DNA from: RH-AL1 sp964243435
GTDB taxonomy: Bacteria > Pseudomonadota > Alphaproteobacteria > Rhizobiales > Beijerinckiaceae
DNA length: 14,113 nt
NCBI GenBank assembly: GCA_964243435.1
Contig: CAXTFM010000084.1
Span: 1-14,113 of the forward strand
Reading direction: 5' to 3'
The translations under genes and the position numbers were made by a program. The notes under the pieces were generated by a model. It was not told where the DNA came from. It worked only from the letters and a program-made list of their open reading frames with translations, and did not search any database. Of this stretch, positions 7,319-14,113 are shown piece by piece. Position 1 is the first letter of the stretch, and every line of letters begins with the position of its first letter.

Positions 7319-9055
7319 GTGAAGGCGATCCTTGTCGTCGGTACGTCGGACGAGCGACGTGCGCGGTGCGTGGCCCTGCTGAAGCAGGCGGGCCACGTCG
7401 TGCACGAACTCGCCACGATGGCGGCGGTCCTGCCCTACGTGGTGGCCCAGGGCCCGCCTCTCGTCGTGCTCGACGTCGAGCACGACGACCGCGATCTCCG
7501 CGACGTGTGCCGCCGCATCAAGCAGGACAGGCGCGACGTCTTCATCCTGCAAATCTCGCCCGCACACGCGTCGCCCCCGTCCAACGGCAGCGAGGCCGAA
7601 CCGCCGTCGCCCGACATCGACGCCTTCCTCGTCGATCCCATCGACGCGCGGGAAATGCTGGCGCTGGTGCGATCCCTGCTGCGGCTGCAAACGGTCGAGG
7701 CGGAGCTGCGCAACAGCGAGGATCGCCTCCAGCTCGCGCAGGAGTCGGCCGGGCTCGCCATCCTCGACTGGATGATCCCGTCGAGCAGCTTCGTCCATTC
7801 GGCGAACTTCATCGAACTGTTCGACCTCGCGCCGCGTCCGCCCGGCGCGACGCTGAGCGCGCAGGAACTCGTCGAGCGCATCCATTCCGAGGACCTGCCG
7901 AGCCTCATCGAGGACTTCTCGACGGACGGCCGCGCGGCGGGGACCTTCGAGAAGGAGTTCCGGATCAAGCGAAGGGACGGCGCCGTGCGCTGGATCGCCT
8001 CGCGCGGCCGCTTCTTCAACAATGCCGGTGGCACGCCCGAGCGCATGCTGTCGCTGAACTTCGACGTCACCCAGCGCAAGACGGCCGAGCACGCCAACGC
8101 CGTGCTCGCGGCGGTGGTCGCCTCCTCCAACGACGCCATCATCAGCGTCGACGGCCAGGGCGCGGTGACCTCCTGGAACGCCGCCGCGGAGAAGCTCTTC
8201 GCCACCTCCGCCGCGCAGATGATCGGCCGGCCGCTCGCCGCCGCCCTGTCCGACACCTCGGAGAAGGAGCGCGAAGCCTACCGCCGCCAGATCATGAACG
8301 GCCAGTCCCACGAACTCGAAACGCGGCAGAAGCGCCGCGACGGGACCACCATCGACATCTGGGTGTCGAGCGCCCCCATCCACGCGCCGACCGGGCGGGT
8401 GATCGGCGCGTCGCTGATCGTGCGCGACGTGTCGGTGCAGAAAAGCCGCGAGGACCACATCCGCTTCCTGATGCGCGAGCTGACGCATCGGTCCAAGAAC
8501 CTGCTCGCCGTGATCCAGGCGATGGCCCGCCAGTCCGTGACCAAGGGCATCACGCCGGAGGAGTTCGTGCGGCGCTTCAGCGAGCGCCTCGCCGGCCTCG
8601 CCGGGTCGCACGACCTCCTGTCCAGCGTGCAATACAAGGGCGCCTCGCTGATGGGGCTGATCAACTCGCAGCTCAACCATTACCAGGACCTGTTCGGCAG
8701 CCGCATCCTGCTGGAGGGCAGCGACATCACCGTGCGCTCGGAGGCGGCGCAGAACATCGGCATCGCCTTCCACGAACTGTCGACCAACGCGTCCAAATAC
8801 GGGGCGCTGTCGAACGAGGAGGGGCAGGTCACGATCAGTTGGGCGCTCGCCGAGGGCGACCCCAGGATGCTGCGCCTGCGCTGGCAGGAAAGCGGCGGCC
8901 CGCCGGTGACGGCGCCGACGCGCAAGGGTTTCGGCCACATCGTGATGGACCGCATCGCCGGCCGCGCGCTGAGCGGCGCATCCGGCCTGCGCTTCGAGCC
9001 GGGCGGCGTCGTCTGGTCGCTCGACGTACCGGCCGCCACCACCGTGGTGGAGTAG
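7319..9055 (+). CDS. Soluble HWE-family sensor histidine kinase with degenerate REC and two PAS domains
   Basis: A 578-residue cytosolic kinase with no membrane segment. Residues 1-120 are receiver-like: the phospho-acceptor position is kept (VVLDV, Asp52), but the acidic pair is GT (8-9) and the usual Lys is Asp106 (LVDPID), so it is probably pseudo-receiver. A short coiled linker (RNSEDRLQLAQES) leads to PAS 1 (about 135-250, FRIKRRDGAVRWIASRGR) and PAS 2 (about 255-375, SNDAIISVDGQGAVTSWN). The kinase core has the H-box RELTHRSKN with His390. HWE markers are His485 in FHELSTNASKYG and Trp522/Glu524 in RWQESG. GTG 7319 is chosen because the receiver fold starts there and GGGGG lies 8 bases upstream. 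No response regulator is adjacent, so the partner is unknown. Confidence 0.92.
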   Translation: MKAILVVGTSDERRARCVALLKQAGHVVHELATMAAVLPYVVAQGPPLVVLDVEHDDRDLRDVCRRIKQDRRDVFILQISPAHASPPSNGSEAEPPSPDIDAFLVDPIDAREMLALVRSLLRLQTVEAELRNSEDRLQLAQESAGLAILDWMIPSSSFVHSANFIELFDLAPRPPGATLSAQELVERIHSEDLPSLIEDFSTDGRAAGTFEKEFRIKRRDGAVRWIASRGRFFNNAGGTPERMLSLNFDVTQRKTAEHANAVLAAVVASSNDAIISVDGQGAVTSWNAAAEKLFATSAAQMIGRPLAAALSDTSEKEREAYRRQIMNGQSHELETRQKRRDGTTIDIWVSSAPIHAPTGRVIGASLIVRDVSVQKSREDHIRFLMRELTHRSKNLLAVIQAMARQSVTKGITPEEFVRRFSERLAGLAGSHDLLSSVQYKGASLMGLINSQLNHYQDLFGSRILLEGSDITVRSEAAQNIGIAFHELSTNASKYGALSNEEGQVTISWALAEGDPRMLRLRWQESGGPPVTAPTRKGFGHIVMDRIAGRALSGASGLRFEPGGVVWSLDVPAATTVVE

Positions 9056-9104
9056 GCGGGCGCTGGAGCGATGGCGTGCCCCTTGCTGCGGCGTCGCCGC
9101 TGAC

Positions 9105-9109
9105 AAGGA
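9105..9109 (+). promoter_or_regulatory. Ribosome binding site fixing the transglutaminase start
   Basis: AAGGA lies 7 bases before the ATG at 9117 in the 61-bp gap after the kinase gene. It makes an independent, well-initiated start likely. An inverted repeat GCGGCG-T-CGCCGC (9088-9100) lies just upstream and could mask or shape the leader. Confidence 0.6.
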
Positions 9110-9116
9110 TCACGCG

Positions 9117-9962
9117 ATGCAATTCACCCTCGGCTGCAAGCTCGGCTACGACGTCAAGGCGGACGGCACGCCGTTCGTTTTCAACATCGAGGCGCAAACC
9201 TTCGAAACGCAGGGCGTCGTCACGGAAAAGCTCACGATCGACCCGCCGCTGGCGCGGGACAGCTGGGTCATGCCCGAAAGCGGCAACCGTTATTTCCGCG
9301 TCGTCGCACCCGCCGGCAAGCTCACGGTCGGCTACCAGGCAACCGTCGAGCTGACGTCGAGGATCACCGAACTCGAGGCGGTCGGCGAGATCGCGCCGGC
9401 CACGCTGCCGCTCACGGTGTTCACCCACCTCTACCCCAGCCGCTACTGCCAGTCCGACAAGCTGGAGCGCTTCGCGCGCTCGACCTTCGGCTCGCTCCAG
9501 CCGGGCTACGCCACCGTCAACGGCATCTGCAACTGGATCCACGACTACGTGTCCTACGAGGGCGGCGTGTCGGACGCGCTGACCTCGGCCTTCGACACCG
9601 TGACGCAGCGCGCCGGCGTGTGCCGCGACTTCTCGCACCTCGCGATCGCGCTGTGCCGCACGCTGGGCATCCCCGCGCGCTACGTCAGCGCCTACGCTTC
9701 CCAGCTCGACCCGCCGGACTTCCACGCCGTGTTCGAGGCCTTCCTCGCCGGCCCGGACGGCGCCGCCTGGTTCATCTTCGACGCCACCCGCATGTCGGAC
9801 CCCGCCGGCCTGGTCCGCATCGGCATCGGCCGCGACGCGGCTGAAGTGGCCTTTTGCTCGCCCTACGGCGCGACCGGTTACGACAAGCCGGAGGTGTGGA
9901 TCAAGCCGGTCGGCGGCGCCGGGCTGTCGACCGTGCAGGCGGTGCAAACGTCGACGACGTGA
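9117..9962 (+). CDS. Transglutaminase-like cysteine peptidase family protein
   Basis: A 281-residue cytosolic protein with no signal peptide. The N-terminal half (about 1-110) is a beta-rich domain typical of bacterial transglutaminase-like proteins (ESGNRYFRVVAPAGKLTVGY). The core follows: a helix with ICNWIHDYVSYEGG, the nucleophile motif RAGVCRDFSHLAIALCRTLG (Cys169), DFHAVFEAFL (His203) and WFIFDATR (Asp222). The complete Cys-His-Asp triad suggests an active enzyme. The family includes peptidases, amidases and cross-linking enzymes, and the substrate cannot be read from sequence. After the core comes a Gly/Val/Thr tail. It lies 61 bases downstream of the kinase and may share its transcript, but has its own good ribosome site. 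It converges on the MFS gene. Confidence 0.9.
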   Translation: MQFTLGCKLGYDVKADGTPFVFNIEAQTFETQGVVTEKLTIDPPLARDSWVMPESGNRYFRVVAPAGKLTVGYQATVELTSRITELEAVGEIAPATLPLTVFTHLYPSRYCQSDKLERFARSTFGSLQPGYATVNGICNWIHDYVSYEGGVSDALTSAFDTVTQRAGVCRDFSHLAIALCRTLGIPARYVSAYASQLDPPDFHAVFEAFLAGPDGAAWFIFDATRMSDPAGLVRIGIGRDAAEVAFCSPYGATGYDKPEVWIKPVGGAGLSTVQAVQTSTT

Positions 9963-10000
9963 CGCGCCGCCGCTGATGGCTCGACGCCCCGGCGCTGCGC

Positions 10001-10066
10001 CATACTCAATGCATCGGCGCGGCGGCGCCGCGCCATACTCAATGCATCGGCGCGGCGGCGCCGCGC
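10001..10066. repeat. Perfect 33-bp tandem duplication at the convergent junction
   Basis: Two identical 33-bp units (10001-10033 and 10034-10066) each begin CATACTCAATGCATC and continue into a GC-rich part. A decayed partial copy precedes them (GGCGCTGCGC before 10001). On the minus strand the second unit holds the end of the MFS gene and its stop TGA (10041-10039). Because 33 is divisible by three, the first unit repeats the same final codons and another in-frame stop 33 bp further on. This reads as a duplication of a gene's 3' end. Confidence 0.9.
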
Positions 10067-10067
10067 C
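10016..10067. terminator. Two tandem 8-bp-stem hairpins, possible bidirectional terminator
   Basis: GGCGCGGC-GGC-GCCGCGCC forms a perfect 8-bp stem with a 3-base loop at 10016-10034, and the identical structure recurs at 10049-10067. They lie between the convergent transglutaminase and MFS genes, where a shared terminator is expected. Neither strand has a T-run after the stem, so Rho-independent function is uncertain. The second hairpin lies inside the MFS coding end. Confidence 0.4.
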
Positions 10068-11316
10068 CGGGCAGCACGCGCGGCTCGCGGAACACCACGA
10101 TGGCCATGCAGATCGAGGCCAGGATCACGAACCCCTCCATCGCCCGGTCGAGGCCGACGCCGCGCCCCGTCGCCGGGATCACGAAGGTGGCGATACCCTG
10201 GGTGAACGCGGCGATGGCGTAGGCCAGCCCCATGCCGAAGGAGCGCACCGCGTCGGCGAAGCGCCGCGACAGGAAGAACGGCACGAGGGCGAACACGCCG
10301 CTGCTCGACGCGCCGAGGATGAAGGCGGTGGGCAGCACGGAGGGCAGGTGCGCGGCGCCGGCGAAGGGCACGATGCCGAGCACGCTGATGGTGATGCAGG
10401 ACAGGATCACCCGGCGGTCGCCGAAGCGCGCCGCCGCCCCCCCGCAGACGAGCTTGCCGGCGATGGAGCCGACGGAATACACGGCCACCGCCGCGAAGAC
10501 GTCGGAGGGCGAGAAGCCGCGGTCGCCCTTCAGCAGCGCGGGGTAGAAGTTGTACACCGCCGCCGTCTGGAACTGCAGCGCCGCCATGAACAGGCAGGCT
10601 TGCAGCGCGGCGGCGTCCCAACGGAAGCGCGGGGCGGCGTCCACCACCGGGCGCGCCTCCGCTTTGGCCGCGGTGGCCGCTTTGGCCTTCTCCTCCTGGG
10701 CGCGCAGCCACACCGGGCTTTCCTTAATGCCGATGCGGATGAACAGGGCAAGGACCGCCGGCGCCACGCCGACGAGGAACAGCGAGCGCCAGCCGTAGAG
10801 CGGCAGCAGGATCGCCTGCACGCCGGCGGCGGCGAAGAAGCCGCACTCGTAGCCGGCCATCATCAGGGAGGACGCCACCGCCCTCGCCTTTTCCGGCACG
10901 CTTTCCATGAGCAGCGACGCCGACGCCGTCCATTCGCCGCCGAAGCCGATGCCGAAGAACAGCTGGATCACGAGCAGGGCCGCGTAGCTCCACGCCAGCC
11001 CCGAAAGGCCGGAGAAGCCGGCGAACCAGATCACGCCGAGCATGAAGGTGAGCTTGCGCCCGTAGCGGTCGGCGAGCCAGCCCCAGCCGATGTTGCCGAG
11101 GATGCGCCCGGCGCTCTGCGCCGTGATGACGAGGCCCATCGCGGTCAGCGACACGCCGAAATGCTTGCCGATCTCGGGCAGCACGAGCAGCAGCGCGACC
11201 TGGTCGAAGGCGTCGAGGAACCAGCCGAGGAAGCACGCCAGCACGAGCTGCCAGTACGGCTTGAGGAGCGCCAGCGGCCGCTCGTCGGGCGGGGAAGCGA
11301 CGGTCTGGTCCATCAT
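10039..11316 (-). CDS. Major facilitator superfamily transporter, metabolite:proton symporter-like
   Basis: A 12-helix inner-membrane secondary transporter of 425 residues. Helix 1 carries the acidic motif GWFLDAFDQVALLLV seen in the SHS/AAHS/MHS-type symporter families. The loop after helix 2 carries the MFS motif GWLADRYGRK. A second Gly-rich helix (IQLFFGIGFGGEWTASASL) and a central hydrophilic loop (WLRAQEEKAKAATAAKAEA) split the protein into two six-helix halves. The family resemblance (NanT/lactate or aromatic acid type) suggests an organic acid substrate, but this is inference. I chose ATG 11316; a second ATG follows at once (11313). An in-frame GTG at 11373 would lie inside a strong hairpin and adds a tail unlike the family. 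The C-terminal codons and the stop lie in a duplicated 33-bp unit. Confidence 0.88.
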   Translation of the reverse strand: MMDQTVASPPDERPLALLKPYWQLVLACFLGWFLDAFDQVALLLVLPEIGKHFGVSLTAMGLVITAQSAGRILGNIGWGWLADRYGRKLTFMLGVIWFAGFSGLSGLAWSYAALLVIQLFFGIGFGGEWTASASLLMESVPEKARAVASSLMMAGYECGFFAAAGVQAILLPLYGWRSLFLVGVAPAVLALFIRIGIKESPVWLRAQEEKAKAATAAKAEARPVVDAAPRFRWDAAALQACLFMAALQFQTAAVYNFYPALLKGDRGFSPSDVFAAVAVYSVGSIAGKLVCGGAAARFGDRRVILSCITISVLGIVPFAGAAHLPSVLPTAFILGASSSGVFALVPFFLSRRFADAVRSFGMGLAYAIAAFTQGIATFVIPATGRGVGLDRAMEGFVILASICMAIVVFREPRVLPGRGAAAPMH

Positions 11317-11364
11317 CACGTCCAAAGGGTGGAGAGTGCATCGGCGCGGGGCGCGTGCCAAGCC

Positions 11365-11399
11365 GTGCGGCACGATGCGGGCTGCCCGCGATGCCGCAC
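11365..11399 (-). terminator. Strong two-part hairpin downstream of parB
   Basis: GTGCGGCA (11365-11372) pairs with TGCCGCAC (11392-11399), and inside it GCGGG pairs with CCCGC (11377-11389) around CTG. The structure starts about 48 bases after the parB stop and ends about 48 bases before the MFS start, on their shared strand. There is no T-run, so it may be a weak or Rho-assisted terminator, a processing site, or a leader element of the MFS gene. The 130-bp gap shows no clear promoter. Confidence 0.45.
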
Positions 11400-11446
11400 C
11401 CGCGCTGGGCTGTCGGAAACGGTCGGCGGCGACCCCGCGCCCCGGC

Positions 11447-12340
<894 letters not shown>

Positions 12341-12385
12341 CGCGGGGGTCCAGGTCGGGCGGCGGGCGTCAGGCGGCGCGCAACA

Positions 12386-13195
12386 TCAAGCGGCGCGAAG
12401 GTGCCGCTCGCGCCGGATCACCTCCGAGGCGAGCTTGAGATAGGCTTGGCTGCCGGGGCACTTCAGGTCGTAGAGCAGGGCCGGCTTGCCGTGCGACGGC
12501 GCTTCCGAGATGCGCACGTTGCGCGGGATCACCGTCTCGTAGACCTTTTCGCCGAGGAAGCCGCGCACGTCGGCGACCACCTGGTTCGCGAGATTGTTGC
12601 GGGCGTCGAACATGGTCAGCACCACGCCGTGGATCTCCAGGCTGGCGTTCAGCGATCCCTTGACCTGCTCCACCGTGGACAGCAGCTGCGACAGCCCTTC
12701 CAGCGCGAAGAACTCGCATTGCAGCGGCACCACCACGGCGTGCGCCGCCGTCAGCGCGTTGATGGTGAGGAGGTTGAGCGAGGGCGGGCAATCGATGAGG
12801 ATGTAGCTGTAGCCGTCCGCGCCCTGCTCCGCGTCGAAGTCGAGCACGGCGTCGCGCAGCTTGTAGGCGCGGTCCTTGTCGCCGGCGATCTCCAGTTCGA
12901 CGCCGAGGAGGTCCATGGTGGAGGGCGCCACCGAGAGACGCGGCACCCCCGTCTCCTGCAACGCCTCGGCGAGCGACACCTCGCCCGTCATCACGTGGTA
13001 GGTCGAGGCGCGGCGGCTGCGCCGGTCGATACCGAGCCCGGTGGAGGCGTTGCCCTGCGGGTCGAGGTCGATGATGAGCACGCGCTCGTCGATGGCGGCG
13101 AGCGCCGTGCCGAGATTGATCGCCGTGGTGGTCTTGCCGACCCCGCCCTTCTGGTTGGCGAGAACGAGGACGCGCATGGCCTTGGCAAGCGACAC
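12386..13195 (-). CDS. parA: Chromosome partitioning ATPase ParA (Soj)
   Basis: A Walker-type ATPase that binds the nucleoid as an ATP dimer and is released by ParB, pulling origins apart. The 269-residue product has the deviant Walker A KGGVGKTT (16-23) with signature Lys16, the A' motif IIDLDPQGNAST (Asp45) and Walker B YILIDCPPSL (Asp135). The switch-like stretch VVVPLQCEFFALEGLSQLL also matches chromosomal ParA. I chose GTG at 13195 because GGTGGAG lies 7 bases before it. An ATG six codons later (13177) would also give a normal ParA but has poorly spaced AAGG. It starts 2 bases after the rsmG stop, so the two are almost surely co-transcribed. Confidence 0.97.
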   Translation of the reverse strand: MSLAKAMRVLVLANQKGGVGKTTTAINLGTALAAIDERVLIIDLDPQGNASTGLGIDRRSRRASTYHVMTGEVSLAEALQETGVPRLSVAPSTMDLLGVELEIAGDKDRAYKLRDAVLDFDAEQGADGYSYILIDCPPSLNLLTINALTAAHAVVVPLQCEFFALEGLSQLLSTVEQVKGSLNASLEIHGVVLTMFDARNNLANQVVADVRGFLGEKVYETVIPRNVRISEAPSHGKPALLYDLKCPGSQAYLKLASEVIRRERHLRAA

Positions 13196-13197
13196 GT

Positions 13198-13845
13198 TCA
13201 GTCTCCACCGGCCGGCGCGGCCCTGACGATCAGGAGGTGCGACCCGCTGCGCATCCGGCTGGGCACGGATTCGCAGCGGAATCTACGGTCCGCCTCCGGC
13301 AGGGTCAATTCGGCGGAGGCTGTCTCGCCCTGCGGAAACACCCCGACCGCGCCCCGTTCGAGGAAAGGTCGCGCGAATTCGACGAGGCGCGGCAAAGATG
13401 CCAGGGCGCGGGCGCTCACCGCGTCGACGGGATCGGCGTGGGCGGGCACGAAGCCTTCGATGCGTTCGGCATGCACGGTGGCCGGCACGCCCGTCTCGCG
13501 CGCCGCCGTGCGCAGGAAAGCGGCCTTGCGCTTGTCGCTCTCGACGAGGTGGACGGCAGCGCCCGGCGCGTCGGCGAGCACGATGGCGGTGACGAGGCCG
13601 GGGAAGCCGCCGCCGGAGCCGAGGTCGACCCAGACCCGCGCCGCCGGCGCCGCCGCCTGCACCTGGAGCGAATCGCCGATGTGGCGCGTCCACAGCTGCG
13701 GCAGGGTCGAGGGTGCGACGAGGTTGATCGTCGCCTGCCAGCGGACGAGCAGGGCGGCGTACAGGTCGAGCCGCCGCCGGGCCGCCTCGGGCAGGGCACC
13801 AAGCACCGCCGCCCGCCCGTCCGGCTCCCGCGCGGCGCGCGTCAC
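13198..13845 (-). CDS. rsmG: 16S rRNA (guanine-527-N7) methyltransferase RsmG (GidB)
   Basis: An S-adenosylmethionine-dependent enzyme that methylates N7 of G527 in 16S rRNA; loss in other bacteria gives low-level streptomycin resistance. The 215-residue product shows LLVRWQATINLV (32-43), RHIGDSL (54-60), the SAM-binding motif I VDLGSGGGFPGL (73-84), HLVESDKRKAAFLR with the acidic motif II residue, and SARALASLPRLVEFARPFLERGA. It begins with GTG at 13845, which overlaps the mnmG stop as GTGA. An alternative ATG is not available near the N-terminus. Its last codons carry the parA ribosome site. It is slightly short but full length for the family. Confidence 0.96.
   Translation of the reverse strand: MTRAAREPDGRAAVLGALPEAARRRLDLYAALLVRWQATINLVAPSTLPQLWTRHIGDSLQVQAAAPAARVWVDLGSGGGFPGLVTAIVLADAPGAAVHLVESDKRKAAFLRTAARETGVPATVHAERIEGFVPAHADPVDAVSARALASLPRLVEFARPFLERGAVGVFPQGETASAELTLPEADRRFRCESVPSRMRSGSHLLIVRAAPAGGD
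13203..13209 (-). promoter_or_regulatory. Ribosome binding site that decides the parA start
   Basis: GGTGGAG on the minus strand lies 7 bases before the GTG at 13195, inside the last codons of rsmG. It supports the GTG start over the ATG at 13177. Confidence 0.6.
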
Positions 13846-14113
13846 GCGCTGCGCCGCTCCGGTTTGCGTAGGTCGGGCTTGCTGAGGTTTGGCTTGCGCA
13901 GGTCGGGCTTGCGAACATGGGCGGCGAGAAGGGTCAGCGCCGTCGGCGTCATGCCCTCGATGCGCCCGGCCTGCCCCATCGTCGCCGGGCGCACCTGCAT
14001 GAGGCGGGCGCGGATCTCGTTCGACAGGCCGGGCAGGGCGGCGATGTCGAGGTCGTCTGGGATCGCCAGCGCCTCGTCGCGGCGGAAGGCGGCGATGTCG
14101 GCCGCCTGCCGGT
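13842..14113 (-). CDS. mnmG: tRNA uridine-5-carboxymethylaminomethyl modification enzyme MnmG (GidA), C-terminal part only
   Basis: With MnmE, this FAD enzyme installs the cmnm5 group on wobble uridine 34 of certain tRNAs. Only the last 89 codons are in the window; the 5' part lies beyond the right edge. The C-terminal helical domain is clear: RQAADIAAFRRDEALAIPDD, then LPGLSNEIRARLMQVRP, then MGQAGRIEGMTPTALTLLAAHVR. This is the MnmE/tRNA-contacting end of the family. Normally the protein ends a few residues after the last block. Here it continues with four tandem pentapeptides, KPDLR, KPNLS, KPDLR and KPERR, before Ser-Ala-stop. The stop overlaps the rsmG GTG start as GTGA, so the extension reaches exactly to the next gene. 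Confidence 0.95.
   Translation of the reverse strand, partial: RQAADIAAFRRDEALAIPDDLDIAALPGLSNEIRARLMQVRPATMGQAGRIEGMTPTALTLLAAHVRKPDLRKPNLSKPDLRKPERRSA
13851..13910 (-). repeat. 15-bp tandem repeat encoding the MnmG tail
   Basis: Three good 15-bp copies (13896-13910, 13881-13895, 13866-13880) and a decayed fourth (13851-13865) lie in frame at the end of mnmG. Copies one and three differ by one base. Each encodes Lys-Pro-acid or Asn-Leu/Arg-Arg/Ser. Confidence 0.9.

Noticed and set aside
9878..10711. An off-frame product with repeated RRADALSMA blocks at the MFS 3' end.
   Set aside because: It is the 33-bp DNA repeat read in another frame, continuing in a shadow frame of the MFS gene.
11317..11373. 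A longer MFS protein from GTG 11373.
   Set aside because: It would start inside a strong hairpin and add an Arg-rich peptide unlike the family; ATG 11316 leads directly into the usual N-terminus.
12992..13007. A parS-like CACGTGG core inside parA.
   Set aside because: Only about 9 of 16 positions fit the alphaproteobacterial parS consensus and it is not palindromic beyond the core.

Overview
The window is very GC-rich DNA, densely packed with genes, from what looks like an alphaproteobacterium, most likely of the order Hyphomicrobiales (Rhizobiales). The basis is the set of families present: a NudC with a long N-terminal domain, a DUF3772-type MscS channel, an HWE-family histidine kinase, and an mnmG-rsmG-parA-parB cluster. 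The order is inference; the class is fairly secure. Nothing looks like a phage, insertion sequence, CRISPR array or RNA gene. Every convincing gene belongs to a known family, and I do not see an undescribed multi-gene system. The unusual features are small-scale.

Left part (1-3737, all minus strand). Malate synthase G (glcB) runs off the left edge and has a sigma70-like promoter candidate in the 175-bp gap behind it. Upstream lies a two-gene unit, nudC then queC, coupled by a 4-base GTGA overlap. It pairs an NAD(H)/NAD-RNA pyrophosphatase with a 7-deazaguanine (queuosine) synthesis enzyme.

Middle part (3738-9962, plus strand). A 248-bp divergent region with a perfect 10-bp inverted repeat leads into an 825-residue mechanosensitive channel. 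Five bases after it comes a small CAP-domain lipoprotein. After a 337-bp gap holding hairpins and an AT-rich promoter candidate come an orphan soluble kinase (degenerate receiver, two PAS domains, HWE kinase core) and a transglutaminase-fold protein with an intact Cys-His-Asp triad.

Right part (10001-14113, minus strand). In transcription order this is mnmG (3' end only), rsmG, parA, parB and then an MFS transporter. The first four form the classical origin-proximal cluster for tRNA modification, 16S rRNA methylation and chromosome segregation. They are tightly packed: a GTGA overlap for mnmG/rsmG and 2 bases for rsmG/parA. The MFS gene is separated from parB by a strong hairpin and converges on the transglutaminase gene. 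The 76-bp convergent junction contains a perfect 33-bp tandem duplication that includes the MFS stop codon and carries an 8-bp-stem hairpin in each copy.

The features most worth a second look are that duplication, the four-copy pentapeptide tail on MnmG, the degenerate-REC HWE kinase and the nudC-queC coupling.
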